DNA from: Dehalococcoidia bacterium UBA1152
Lineage (GTDB): Bacteria > Chloroflexota > Dehalococcoidia > Lucifugimonadales > UBA2962
Reading direction: 5' to 3'
Length of the DNA: 17,524 nt
NCBI GenBank assembly: GCA_002311285.1
Contig: DBZU01000062.1
Location: 7,487 to 25,010, forward strand
The notes under the pieces were generated by a model. That model did no database searches, was not told the DNA's origin, and worked only from the letters and a program-made list of their open reading frames with translations. The first letter of the stretch is position 1; each line of letters opens with the position of its first letter. The position numbers were made by a program, and so were the translations under genes. Shown one piece after another: positions 1 through 7,559 of the stretch.

Positions 1-1116
1 ATAAAGTTCGCTGATAACATATTGAGGTATGAGTTTGTCAGTATCATCGACTCCGATTAACGGATGTTCGCTTTTTAACGTTTCAACGCGTTGTATCCAA
101 TCCACTCGTGAAGTTTCTTCTATCAATGGATTGAGTTGACGCAAAACTTGTTTTGCATCTCCAACTATAGGCACGTCAGCCTCGATGTTTTTACCTATCT
201 CCGATGGATCAACATCTATATGAATTACTTTAGCATTTGGAGCAAATTTGCTAGTATCCCCAGTAATACGATCATCAAAGCGCATTCCGATGGCTACCAA
301 CAGGTCAGACTCATCAATCGCCAGGCTTGCGTATGCCATTCCATGCATGCCGGGCCAGCCAGCATAAAGAAAATGGTCAGCAGGAAATGAACTTATTCCT
401 AACAATGTAGCTACTACTGGAATTTGGGCCTGTTCGGCCAAGTATCTTAATTCATCATAGGCGCTAGACAAAATTACGCCGTGTCCAGCCAAAATCACTG
501 GGCGATTAGCGGTATTGATTAGTTTCGCTGCGCGGCGAACCATACCGGTATTTCCTTCGCCCGCGGGTCTGTACCCCTGCAATTGCAGTTCAGATGGGTA
601 CTCGAATTCTGATTTTTCTTCCTGAACGTCTTTAGGTATATCTACCAACACAGGACCAGGCCTGCCGCTGGTAGCTATATAAAACGCCTCTTTTATGGTT
701 GCTGCAATGTCGCTCGCTTCCATTACAAGGTAATTATGTTTAGTTATATGCAAAGTGATACCCGTTGTATCGGTCTCCTGAAAGGCGTCTGATCCAATTG
801 CCGATCTCTTTACTTGTCCAGTAATGATCACCATCGGAATCGAGTCCATAGAGGCTGTAGCAATACCAGTTACTAAATTAGTGGCTCCAGGACCCGAAGT
901 AGCCCAACATATGCCGGGCTTGCCAGTTACCCGTGAATAACCGTCTGCAGCATGAGCGGCCCCTTGTTCATGCCTAACTAATATGTGCTTTAGGCCTGGG
1001 TATTCAGGCAATGTTTGGTAAAGAGGCAAAATTGCACCTCCAGGCAAACCAAAGATGGTGTCGACTCCCTCTTGTATTAAACTTTCACAAACTATCTGCG
1101 CTCCGGTTAGCTGCAT
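1..1116 (-). CDS. ilvB: Acetolactate synthase large subunit, N-terminal 372 residues (partial at window edge)
   Basis: ThDP-dependent enzyme that condenses two pyruvates to acetolactate (or pyruvate plus 2-oxobutyrate to acetohydroxybutyrate), the first common step of branched-chain amino acid synthesis. I translated the open frame myself. It starts at an ATG preceded by AGAGGAC and runs off the left edge without a stop. The N-terminal ThDP domain is clear: FGLPGGAILP at about residues 22-31, then RHEQGAAHAADGY with the catalytic Glu at residue 50. SGPGATNLVTGI and GSDAFQETD follow, both typical of acetolactate synthase rather than other ThDP enzymes. The middle domain holds GRPGPVLVDIPKD and a stretch rich in MRFDDRITG-like residues. 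About 190 C-terminal residues, including the ThDP/Mg motif GDG...N, lie outside the window. The T-box leader upstream supports an ilv/leu operon; ilvN and ilvC would be expected further left. Confidence is high. Confidence 0.96.
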   Translation of the reverse strand, partial: MQLTGAQIVCESLIQEGVDTIFGLPGGAILPLYQTLPEYPGLKHILVRHEQGAAHAADGYSRVTGKPGICWATSGPGATNLVTGIATASMDSIPMVIITGQVKRSAIGSDAFQETDTTGITLHITKHNYLVMEASDIAATIKEAFYIATSGRPGPVLVDIPKDVQEEKSEFEYPSELQLQGYRPAGEGNTGMVRRAAKLINTANRPVILAGHGVILSSAYDELRYLAEQAQIPVVATLLGISSFPADHFLYAGWPGMHGMAYASLAIDESDLLVAIGMRFDDRITGDTSKFAPNAKVIHIDVDPSEIGKNIEADVPIVGDAKQVLRQLNPLIEETSRVDWIQRVETLKSEHPLIGVDDTDKLIPQYVISELY

Positions 1117-1165
1117 TTTCTGTCCTCTTTATCATTCACTCGATACACTTTTTTGCTTACTCGGC

Positions 1166-1200
1166 AAAAAAAATAAATCCCGTCCTTTAAAAGGGACGAG
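1166..1200 (-). terminator. T-box intrinsic terminator
   Basis: This is the expression platform of the ilvB T-box. A 7-bp stem CTCGTCC/GGACGGG (with one G-U pair) has a loop extendable by U-A pairs and is followed by ATTTATTTTTTTT on the minus strand. It lies directly after the T-box antiterminator sequence, whose formation should prevent this hairpin. Confidence 0.88.
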
Positions 1201-1416
1201 ATCGATAATTTCCCGCGGTACCACCCTATTTGTATGGCCAAAAGACCGTACCACTTAACGGCTATAACGGAGCCGCCGACCGTTGACAATAACTTTTTTT
1301 TAAACTGCGTCGTGCTATGTCAGTTAACAAAGGGGCGAGTTCACGTCGCACTACGGTCCAAGATTACACCAGCCTTGGATCTCTACTCCGGCTCTCTTCG
1401 CTACTACTCCCCTTCG

Positions 1417-1446
1417 TTGTGTAAATCCGCAATCTCATTTACACAA
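1417..1446 (-). repeat. Perfect 10-bp inverted repeat at the 5' end of the T-box leader
   Basis: TTGTGTAAAT and ATTTACACAA flank a 10-nt spacer, immediately after the predicted promoter and before T-box Stem I. It could be a 5' RNA hairpin protecting or insulating the leader, or a DNA operator for a repressor acting at the transcription start. The pairing is exact; the function is inferred. Confidence 0.6.
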
Positions 1447-1450
1447 ATTT

Positions 1451-1480
1451 AGGTTAGCACTCGTCATTTAAAAGTGTCAA
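1451..1480 (-). promoter_or_regulatory. Probable sigma-70 promoter of the ilvB T-box leader
   Basis: On the minus strand a consensus -35 TTGACA (1475-1480) is separated by 18 bp from a weak -10, TAACCT (1451-1456). The predicted start falls near 1444, just at the perfect hairpin that opens the leader. The position fits a T-box transcript; the -10 is poor, so the exact start is uncertain. Confidence 0.55.
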
Positions 1481-1682
1481 TAGACTGGCGGACAGCTTTT
1501 TCGAATAAAAATAATGTAACAAATAACGTTTACATATAAAAAGCCTACAATTCCATTATAAAAACTGCTTAGTTTATGATGTCGATTGCTGCACAATATA
1601 TTTTGGTCTTTTTAACTTTTATAAGTTTTAAATTAACAAACTGCTGGGATAAAGCAGTCTACTTAATCAAACTATCATCAAC
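1481..1682. other. Divergent intergenic region between the ilvB leader and the MFS exporter gene
   Basis: About 200 bp of A/T-rich non-coding DNA. A short inverted repeat, ACTGCT (1640-1645) with AGCAGT (1653-1658), lies 25 bp before the exporter start and could be an operator or 5'-UTR hairpin. Several TATAAA-like hexamers occur, but I cannot pair any of them convincingly with a -35. No Shine-Dalgarno site is visible before the exporter ATG. Confidence 0.4.
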
Positions 1683-3359
1683 ATGAAACATTCCTCAACC
1701 AAACCAAGTCATGATCATCAATCTAATGCCGACACGGTAATTTACGATATGAAATCTGGATGGCAGGCCTGGACGCCGTTAACTCGAAAACAGTCAATAA
1801 TAACCATGGGTGGTATTATGCTAGCTATATTCTTGGCTTCTCTAGACCAAACAATTGTAGCAACTGCCATACCAAAAATTGTGGGTTCTCTAGGCGGTTT
1901 TGACCGGTTTTCCTGGGTAACCACATCGTACTTAGTTGCATCTACTGCAATTATTCCCATTGTCGGCAAGTTTTCTGATATTTATGGCAGACGCACATTC
2001 TTCCTTGTCGGCATAGCTATATTTATCGTTGGGTCACTTCTGGCGGCTATTTCCACAAACATGAGTCAGCTAATTGCCTTTAGGGCCATACAAGGAGTCG
2101 GTGGAGGAACACTTATGTCATGTGCATTTATTGCTGTTGGTGACCTATACCCGCCTGCAGAACGCGGAAAATACATGGGATACCTTGCAGGTATTTTTGC
2201 TCTCTCATCAATAATCGGACCCATAACAGGCGGAGTCCTGACAGACTCGTTTTCATGGAGATGGGTGTTTTTGATAAACATTCCTTTAGGTATACCTATC
2301 GGTTTAATATTTCTTTTTGTGTTTCCTAAACATAAACCGGATAAACAGCGTACAGAAATTGATTATCTTGGGATTCTTTTGCTTTTGATGGCTGTAATTC
2401 CAGTAATGTTGGGGCTTTCCTGGGGCGGTTCTGCATATGGATGGTATTCTGTCAGGGTTATCATAGCTTTATGTTTATCATTGATATCGGCTGTTTGTTT
2501 TGTTGTGGTTGAACTGCGAGCAAAGAATCCTATAATGCCCTTAACTCTATATCGGAATTCGATAATGTCTGTTGCCTTAGTGATTACTTTACTTTTGGGC
2601 GTAACTATGTTCACTGGATCAGTTTTTATGCCTCTATTTTTTCAAGGTTCTTTAGGTAAGTCGGCTACCACTAGCGGTCTTCTTTCAACAGCCATGATGT
2701 TGGGTAGTGTTCTCGGCGCAACATCATTTGGGCAATTATTGTCAAGATTCGGCGGCCATTATCGTATCCTTGGCCTCATTGGTATATTCATAATGGGAGT
2801 TGGCCTTTTGTTAATGTCTCAAATCAACACAAATGTTTCTTTAGGATTCATAATTACAAGCATGGTCATTATGAGCTTTGGAATGGGCACTACTTTTCCT
2901 TGTTTTAATATTGCAATCCAGAATTCTGTGCATTACAAAGATATAGGGGTGGCAACTTCATCGGCTCAATTTGTACGATCATTAGGAGCTTCTGCGGGTC
3001 TGGCCGTGTTAGGCTCATTATTAACGACAAGGTTTGCTACAAGACTTGATTTGAGCATACCTGAGTTCGCACTAAAAAACATTCCGGCTAAGCTTTTAAG
3101 TGATATAAAGACTAATCCGAATGCTTTAATGGACAATTCTCAAATCAGTAATCTGGAAAGCCAAGTCTCCGCCTCTGTGTCTAATAAATCTGAGCTCATT
3201 GATACGGTCTTGTTAGCAATGCGCCAGTCTCTAGCAGATTCAATTGCAGAAATGTTTATCGTAGGCCTGATTATAAGTTTTGTTGCCTTTGTAATCACAT
3301 TCTGGTTAAAGGAAATTCCATTACAAAAACGTGCTTCTAAAGAACCTGTGAAAAAATGA
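1683..3359 (+). CDS. MFS multidrug exporter, DHA2 (EmrB/QacA) family, 14 TM
   Basis: Inner-membrane proton-coupled drug/solute exporter. At 558 residues it has the length of the 14-helix DHA2 family. After a cytoplasmic, His-rich start (residues 1-35), TM1 carries the DHA2 signature LDQTIVATAIP (54-64). Motif A, GKFSDIYGRR, is at 95-104 between TM2 and TM3. Motif B, RAIQGVGGG, is at 134-142. The antiporter motif C region, ending GPITGG, is at about 170-184. A long polar loop with coiled-coil-like heptads precedes the last helix near residues 455-525, as is usual in this family, and the C-terminus is basic. No membrane-fusion partner (EmrA) gene is adjacent, so it may act alone. The ATG lacks a Shine-Dalgarno site; an in-frame ATG 66 bp downstream is possible, but the whole N-terminus reads as coding. 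The substrate is unknown. Confidence 0.93.
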   Translation: MKHSSTKPSHDHQSNADTVIYDMKSGWQAWTPLTRKQSIITMGGIMLAIFLASLDQTIVATAIPKIVGSLGGFDRFSWVTTSYLVASTAIIPIVGKFSDIYGRRTFFLVGIAIFIVGSLLAAISTNMSQLIAFRAIQGVGGGTLMSCAFIAVGDLYPPAERGKYMGYLAGIFALSSIIGPITGGVLTDSFSWRWVFLINIPLGIPIGLIFLFVFPKHKPDKQRTEIDYLGILLLLMAVIPVMLGLSWGGSAYGWYSVRVIIALCLSLISAVCFVVVELRAKNPIMPLTLYRNSIMSVALVITLLLGVTMFTGSVFMPLFFQGSLGKSATTSGLLSTAMMLGSVLGATSFGQLLSRFGGHYRILGLIGIFIMGVGLLLMSQINTNVSLGFIITSMVIMSFGMGTTFPCFNIAIQNSVHYKDIGVATSSAQFVRSLGASAGLAVLGSLLTTRFATRLDLSIPEFALKNIPAKLLSDIKTNPNALMDNSQISNLESQVSASVSNKSELIDTVLLAMRQSLADSIAEMFIVGLIISFVAFVITFWLKEIPLQKRASKEPVKK

Positions 3360-3457
3360 TATGCCTATAAGGGTCGAGTGCAATAATTGATCCTATTACC
3401 ATATATAACTACGATTTGCGGGTTCTGTTACACTTAATTTTGTTTTCTGGACTGCGT
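3360..3457. other. Short gap between exporter and tRNA gene
   Basis: I see no gene here and no convincing terminator hairpin for the exporter. A promoter for the tRNA presumably lies in the A/T-rich stretch before 3450, but I cannot define its hexamers. Confidence 0.3.
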
Positions 3458-3534
3458 CGGGGTGTAGCGCAGCCTGGTAGCGCGCCATGCTCGGGTCATG
3501 GAGGTCCCGGGTTCAAGTCCCGGCACCCCGACCA
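3458..3534 (+). tRNA. tRNA-Pro, anticodon CGG, CCA encoded
   Basis: A full cloverleaf of 77 nt folds by eye. The acceptor is CGGGGTG/CACCCCG (7 bp), the D arm GCGC/GCGC with loop AGCCTGGTA, and the anticodon arm CCATG/CATGG with loop CTCGGGT. The variable loop is 5 nt (AGGTC) and the T arm CCGGG/CCCGG with loop TTCAAGT. The anticodon is CGG, reading the Pro codon CCG. Discriminator A and the CCA tail are encoded (3531-3534). The C1-G72 acceptor pair fits bacterial tRNA-Pro. Confidence 0.97.
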
Positions 3535-3540
3535 ATAATT

Positions 3541-3582
3541 AGAGTTGCGCAAGTAAAAGGTTTGCGTTTATACTCTTCTTTT
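3541..3582 (+). terminator. Possible terminator after tRNA-Pro
   Basis: An imperfect hairpin begins seven bases after the tRNA: outer arms AGAGT (3541-3545) and ACTCT (3572-3576), inner arms CGCAA (3548-3552) and TTGCG (3562-3566), followed by TCTTTT. The internal loop is asymmetric and the T tract short, so it is only a plausible terminator. It would separate the tRNA transcript from the riboswitch-controlled gene. Confidence 0.35.
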
Positions 3583-3589
3583 AACAACT

Positions 3590-3686
3590 ACATCTGTGGG
3601 GAGCTAAAGTGATTTGGCTGAGAGGGTATATTAATATATGCCGACCCTTTGTAACCTGATCTGGGTAATTCCAGCGTAGGAAAACT
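3590..3686 (+). ncRNA. TPP riboswitch (THI element)
   Basis: The conserved core is nearly intact. GGGGAGC opens the aptamer, followed by the pyrimidine-sensor segment GGCTGAGA (3616-3623). A variable P3 hairpin includes TATATTAATATATG. Then come GACCCTTTG and ACCTGATCTGGGTAAT (about 3654-3670) and CCAGCGTAGGAAAA (3671-3684). These match the THI-box consensus at the HMP- and pyrophosphate-binding segments. P1 looks weak by eye. It controls the downstream symporter gene, so that gene should be turned down when intracellular thiamin pyrophosphate is high. Confidence 0.96.
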
Positions 3687-3694
3687 TATTTTAT

Positions 3695-3731
3695 AGCCAT
3701 CTCACAACTCAAAAGGAGATGGTTTTTTATG
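3695..3731 (+). terminator. TPP expression platform: terminator hairpin that includes the RBS
   Basis: A 9-bp hairpin, AGCCATCTC (3695-3703) with GAGATGGTT (3716-3724), is followed by a T6 run (3723-3728) that abuts the ATG at 3729. The Shine-Dalgarno site AAGGAG (3713-3718) overlaps the 3' arm. The same hairpin can therefore end transcription and hide the RBS. The anti-terminator strand is not obvious to me. Confidence 0.75.
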
Positions 3732-5198
3732 TCCCTAAACTCGTCAATAATAGTTGTGACCGTGATTACGGCTATTATATTTGCGGCTATAGGCTTACTG
3801 TACACTCTTAGAACCAGAACGACAGCTGGTAATTATATTATTTCTCGAAATAAAGCTGGTGGCTGGCTGGCTACTGCTACCCTCGTAGCTTCAGGTTTAG
3901 GGGCCTGGATATTGTTTTCGCCAGCTGAAACCGGAACTTGGGCTGGAATTGTAGGATTGATAGGATACAGCATTGGGTCTGCTGCCCCTCTATTAACTTT
4001 TATCTTTATTGGTGCCAGGTTAAAACGACTAATGCCATCAGGGCATAGCTTGACTGAATTTGTCCGTATTAGATATGGCGTGGTAGCACATATTATGGTT
4101 TTACTGGTGATGATTTTTTACATGTTCATATTCTTATCTGCTGAGCTTACTGGAATCTCTCAAGCGGTAAATCTGCTTGGCGGCACACCACTTGTGTTCA
4201 CAGCGTCAGTAGTCGGAATCCTCACAGTAATTTATACGGCTTTTGGAGGTATAAAGGCATCCATATTTACTGACTCAATTCAATTCACCATAATTATTCC
4301 TTTAATAGTGGCCGTCTTTTTAATACTGCTTGTAACATTGGGTGGATTCGGATCAGCTTTTGAATCAGTTAATATGCAAAATCCAGAACTTTTTTCCTTT
4401 AACAACAGGCCCGGAATAGAATTTGCTTTCACCTTGATTATTGCAATTTGGGCGGCTGATATGTTTAACGGTGGTTTCTGGCAACGGGTTTATTCATGTA
4501 AAGATGGAAAATCTCTTAAAAGGGGGTTTTTAGCCGCTGGGCTTATCGTGATACCTGTTATTTTTATAATGGGTATCCTGGGGATTGTGGCTGTAGGAAA
4601 TGGCAATCTATCAGAACCCTCAGTTGCACTATTTGAACTAATAACTACGACTTTACCTGGATGGGCGCTTGGAGTTGTATTAGTTTTAGCCTTGATTTTG
4701 GTCATGAGCAGTATGGACAGTCTCCTAAGTGGAATATCTTCTGTTTTTACCGCTGATCTCGCCGGATTAAAGCCTGCTCTAAGCGGCAAAAAATTGCTCG
4801 GCTTCTCCAGGGTGGCTACAGCTTTACTTATCGTTCCAGTCATAATATTAGCTTCTAATGGTTATAGCGTCCTTTATTTATTCCTAATCGCTGATTTGGT
4901 ATGCGCCGCAACTGTATTCCCTATTTTTTATGGTCTATTTTCAGCACGTATTGGACAAAACACCATTATAGTAAGTTGCGCAGTCGGCATAATTGTCGGA
5001 GCGCTATTCTTTCCAAACCCAGATTACGAAGGATGGAATTCAATTCCACATGCCGGTAATTTCCTTGTCAGTTTTGGATCTTCTGTAGGGATATCTGGCG
5101 CGATATGTTTATTGTCAGATTTATATATCAAGCTTAAAGGCAATACGGAGGAATTTCCATTTTCAAGACTTTCAAGTGAAGTAAAGGAAATTGAGTAA
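3729..5198 (+). CDS. thiV: Sodium:solute symporter (SSS family), probable thiamin/HMP transporter ThiV
   Basis: Inner-membrane Na+-coupled importer with about 13 hydrophobic helices over 489 residues, the usual SSS length. Family marks include SRNKAGGWLATATLVASGLGAWI (about 39-61), the signature GGIKASIFTDSIQ (173-185), and ADMFNGGFWQR (243-253). MDSLLSGISSVFTADL follows near residue 335. The TPP riboswitch directly upstream makes thiamin or its pyrimidine moiety (HMP) the likely substrate. Known work on THI-regulated SSS transporters (ThiV, including the marine SAR11 case) supports this. The symbol is therefore assigned on family plus regulation, not on substrate-specific residues. The start is fixed by AAGGAG 10 nt upstream, inside the riboswitch hairpin. 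No thiamin-synthesis gene is adjacent, which fits a salvage role. Other SSS substrates (proline, pantothenate) are less likely given the riboswitch. Confidence 0.85.
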   Translation: MSLNSSIIVVTVITAIIFAAIGLLYTLRTRTTAGNYIISRNKAGGWLATATLVASGLGAWILFSPAETGTWAGIVGLIGYSIGSAAPLLTFIFIGARLKRLMPSGHSLTEFVRIRYGVVAHIMVLLVMIFYMFIFLSAELTGISQAVNLLGGTPLVFTASVVGILTVIYTAFGGIKASIFTDSIQFTIIIPLIVAVFLILLVTLGGFGSAFESVNMQNPELFSFNNRPGIEFAFTLIIAIWAADMFNGGFWQRVYSCKDGKSLKRGFLAAGLIVIPVIFIMGILGIVAVGNGNLSEPSVALFELITTTLPGWALGVVLVLALILVMSSMDSLLSGISSVFTADLAGLKPALSGKKLLGFSRVATALLIVPVIILASNGYSVLYLFLIADLVCAATVFPIFYGLFSARIGQNTIIVSCAVGIIVGALFFPNPDYEGWNSIPHAGNFLVSFGSSVGISGAICLLSDLYIKLKGNTEEFPFSRLSSEVKEIE

Positions 5199-5226
5199 CT
5201 TAACTGTGTTTAATTGATTATCACTA

Positions 5227-6381
5227 TTAAGGGATTGGAGTTGGGACATTAGTTACTCCAGATCGTCTATCAAAAACGCCTTTCGATATAACAAACTTCG
5301 GATCCTTGGCTTTTCTAACTGCTCCCATAAATTGAGTCAATTCAGTATCACTAAAATACACAAAGTAAGGAGATAATGCTACTCGAGAAGATTCTTCTTT
5401 GTCCGTAAAATATCCATACTTATCAATCCTTCCCTCGAGTGAAGGTATCGCTTTGACCAGATATTCCGATACTTTAGTTTCATCGACATAGTTGTCCGCA
5501 AGTTGGTCAAATGGGCCGTCATAGTAGTTATTAACAACTACATTAGAACCGTTAACTGCCACTAATACTTTTCGATCATCATTCGCCTTGTCTAGCATAA
5601 ATGCAAATCCGCTTCTACGTCCTATGTATAGATCGGCTTGAACTTTCTGAAGGTTGTCCGGAAGTTGTATCTCTTCATTTAATACCCAAAACAGATATCT
5701 AAGTTCATTATTGTAAATCAGGAAAAATTGATATCCGGACTCGTCATACGTTTTCATGACAAATTCTTCATTCGGAGCCAAATCAAAGCGCTGGGGGGAG
5801 TCTTGAGGCAGTTTATTTAGATTAAAAGTAACACTACGGCTATTATAGCTAACATCAAAAGTAAAAGGGTCTATTTCATTAATTAATAAACCGTCTGCGT
5901 CAGTAAAATATTTTGATTTTCGTATTCTAGGATCGTAAACATAAGGGGATTCTCGATATTCAAAATAAGCAAAAGACAACACTCCATTTTCTCTTCGGCC
6001 TGCGGCCAAACGAATATTGCCCCATATCTGTCTGCCATTAACGTATAGTTTGAAGTAAAAATAGTTTTCGGAAGGATAAACTACAACATTCTCCGGCAAG
6101 CGCGAAAAGACGTGCCAAAACACTTCGTCAGCGTCCTCCAGGTTTAGTGAGTATGAAGCCTGACCTTCTATCCAGTCTTGGTTTAGTACCAAAAAACTGT
6201 CTTCTAATACTCGCTCTGTTTGTGCTTGTGGTTCAGTGACATCAAGGTCAGTTTCGGTCATTTTTGGTAAGTCTATGCAGCTTACTAAAACAACTGCCAA
6301 ATTGACAGTCACTATCAGAAATGCCATTTGCAATTGAGTTTTTCTCTGCAAATGCAAGATGTTTTTAAAATACAATTTCAA
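5227..6381 (-). CDS. Unrecognised lipoprotein downstream of pstS
   Basis: A 384-residue protein with a lipoprotein signal. An n-region with basic residues (RK at 13-14) precedes a hydrophobic stretch at 19-33 and a lipobox LVSC with Cys35. The mature part is polar and rich in aromatic residues and alternating beta-like segments (many Tyr/Phe, for example YFKLYVNG and FEYRESPYVYD). I see no catalytic motif and recognise no family. The start is a TTG preceded by ACAGGTAA. The next in-frame ATG (residue 19) would leave a signal without basic residues, so I prefer the TTG. It lies 79 bp downstream of pstS on the same strand and may share its transcript, suggesting an envelope role under phosphate limitation; that is inference. 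It ends 28 bp from the convergent symporter gene. Confidence 0.8.
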   Translation of the reverse strand: MKLYFKNILHLQRKTQLQMAFLIVTVNLAVVLVSCIDLPKMTETDLDVTEPQAQTERVLEDSFLVLNQDWIEGQASYSLNLEDADEVFWHVFSRLPENVVVYPSENYFYFKLYVNGRQIWGNIRLAAGRRENGVLSFAYFEYRESPYVYDPRIRKSKYFTDADGLLINEIDPFTFDVSYNSRSVTFNLNKLPQDSPQRFDLAPNEEFVMKTYDESGYQFFLIYNNELRYLFWVLNEEIQLPDNLQKVQADLYIGRRSGFAFMLDKANDDRKVLVAVNGSNVVVNNYYDGPFDQLADNYVDETKVSEYLVKAIPSLEGRIDKYGYFTDKEESSRVALSPYFVYFSDTELTQFMGAVRKAKDPKFVISKGVFDRRSGVTNVPTPIP

Positions 6382-6460
6382 TTACCTGTATTAGCTTTAG
6401 TGCCTGCAATCATAGTTGGACTTTTTAAAGTAATCAAACTGTGGGTTTTACTGATTTTGT

Positions 6461-7432
6461 CTACCTGATTTTAGCCAGGTTAGTTAAATATTCCTCATCT
6501 GAAAGCCTTATATATCCGATTTCGGATACAAGCTGCGAGGCATTTGACATGTAGTACTCTACAAAAGCTTGGACTTCAGGCCTTTTCAAACTATCCTTGC
6601 TTACGTAGATAAATAATGGCCTGGAAAGAGGCTTGTACTGACCATTCAGAATTGTTTCAGGATTAGGTAATATGCATCCGTCACCCCCATCAATAGCAAC
6701 AATGTTCAGTTTGTCCATATTCTCTACGTAATATGCATATCCAAAATATCCGAGCGCTCCTTTATCGCCATTTACCCCGATCACAAGAACATTATCATCC
6801 TCTGACATTGTGAAATCGGATCTACTAGCCTGAATTTCACCAACAATCTCTTGAGTGAAGAAATCAAATGTTCCTGAATCAGTTCCTGGACCATAAAGGT
6901 TAATTCTGTGATCTGGCCAGTCTGAGCGTATATCTGACCACCGAGACACCTCACTGCCTGGCTCCCAAAGCATTCTGAGTTCTGGTACAGTCATACAGGT
7001 TGCCCAATCGTTAGTCTTGTTAACCACTACGGACAGTCCATCCCGGCCTACCATGAGCTCGTGATACTCTATTCCATTCTCTTCAGCCGTTTCCCTTTCT
7101 TTATCTTTTATTGGTCGGGATGCATCACATATATCAGTCTCTCCAACAGCGAAGCGTTTAAAGCCTCCTCCCGTTCCAGATACACCTACGTTAACTTGAA
7201 CTTTCGAATAGGACTTCCTGAACTCCTCCGCAACTGCCTCGGAGACTAGATACACCGTTGAGGACCCATCGATTTCAATCATTCCGTTTAGGTCATTCGC
7301 GGTCTCTTTCACCGCGCCCTTTCCAATTTCAACGATCTCAGTCTTACCAATCACTTCGGATTCAGCCGAACACGCGGCAGTGAAAAGTGCGATTAACGCC
7401 AGAATGATTACTGTTAAGATACACCTTCTCAT
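6461..7432 (-). CDS. pstS: Phosphate-binding lipoprotein, PstS/SphX type
   Basis: Extracytoplasmic phosphate receptor for an ABC importer. At 323 residues it is the usual PstS length. The signal peptide has MRR, a hydrophobic core and a lipobox ending in Cys21. The phosphate-binding loops are visible: DGSSTV at 55-60, SGTGGG at 85-90, DASRPI at 103-108, GRDGLSVVVN at 129-138 and GPGTDSGTFDFF at 181-192. GDKGALGYFGYAY (222-234) is typical of the C-terminal lobe. The ATG has AGGGG upstream. pstC, pstA and pstB are not present in this window, so this is either a lone receptor or a locus separated from its permease genes. A Pho-box-like repeat array lies upstream at 7560-7588. A close relative such as a sulfate or molybdate receptor is unlikely given the SGTGGG and GTDSGTF motifs. 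Confidence 0.93.
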   Translation of the reverse strand: MRRCILTVIILALIALFTAACSAESEVIGKTEIVEIGKGAVKETANDLNGMIEIDGSSTVYLVSEAVAEEFRKSYSKVQVNVGVSGTGGGFKRFAVGETDICDASRPIKDKERETAEENGIEYHELMVGRDGLSVVVNKTNDWATCMTVPELRMLWEPGSEVSRWSDIRSDWPDHRINLYGPGTDSGTFDFFTQEIVGEIQASRSDFTMSEDDNVLVIGVNGDKGALGYFGYAYYVENMDKLNIVAIDGGDGCILPNPETILNGQYKPLSRPLFIYVSKDSLKRPEVQAFVEYYMSNASQLVSEIGYIRLSDEEYLTNLAKIR

Positions 7433-7559
7433 ACTTCTATCCCCTTAGTTCAGCCTTCTCAGTATTGTTTTTAGGAAACCTTTAAGCTTGTTTCCTTTTG
7501 GTAATGAGCCAATTTGAGTTAACAATCCTATTTAATTTACTATTAGTGGTGATAATTGG

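Larger units (their letters stand above)
1166..1446 (-). ncRNA. T-box riboswitch leader of ilvB, probable leucine specifier (CUC)
   Basis: Read on the minus strand, the conserved T-box sequence AGGGTGGTACCGCGG lies at 1212-1231. It is followed by a competing Rho-independent terminator at 1166-1200: stem CTCGTCC/GGACGGG, then an A/T-rich tail ending in eight T. Upstream, Stem I has a GGGG/CCCC base (1409-1412 with 1332-1335), an AGTAGTAG bulge strand at 1401-1408, and an apical GAGAGCC...GGCTGGTGTAA region. The 3' side of the specifier loop reads GTGAACTCG. The best specifier is CUC (1339 down to 1337), followed by the expected purine. The antiterminator UGGU would pair with the ACCA end of the tRNA, consistent with A73 of tRNA-Leu. 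Uncharged tRNA-Leu would favour read-through into ilvB. The class is certain; the specifier assignment is by eye. Confidence 0.93.

Noticed and set aside
136..390. Open frame on the plus strand at the left edge
   Set aside because: It is antisense to the clear ilvB coding frame and its translation shows no family features.
1055..1452. Several short open frames around the T-box
   Set aside because: They overlap the structured T-box leader and the ilvB start, and none has a ribosome site or protein-like composition.
3458..3534. tRNA-Met reading from the CAT near the anticodon arm
   Set aside because: The CAT falls in the anticodon stem (CCATG/CATGG); the loop CTCGGGT gives anticodon CGG, and the C1-G72 pair fits Pro.
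3458..3590. tRNA-Pro as an integration site for a mobile element
   Set aside because: No integrase gene and no repeat of the tRNA 3' end were seen in the window.
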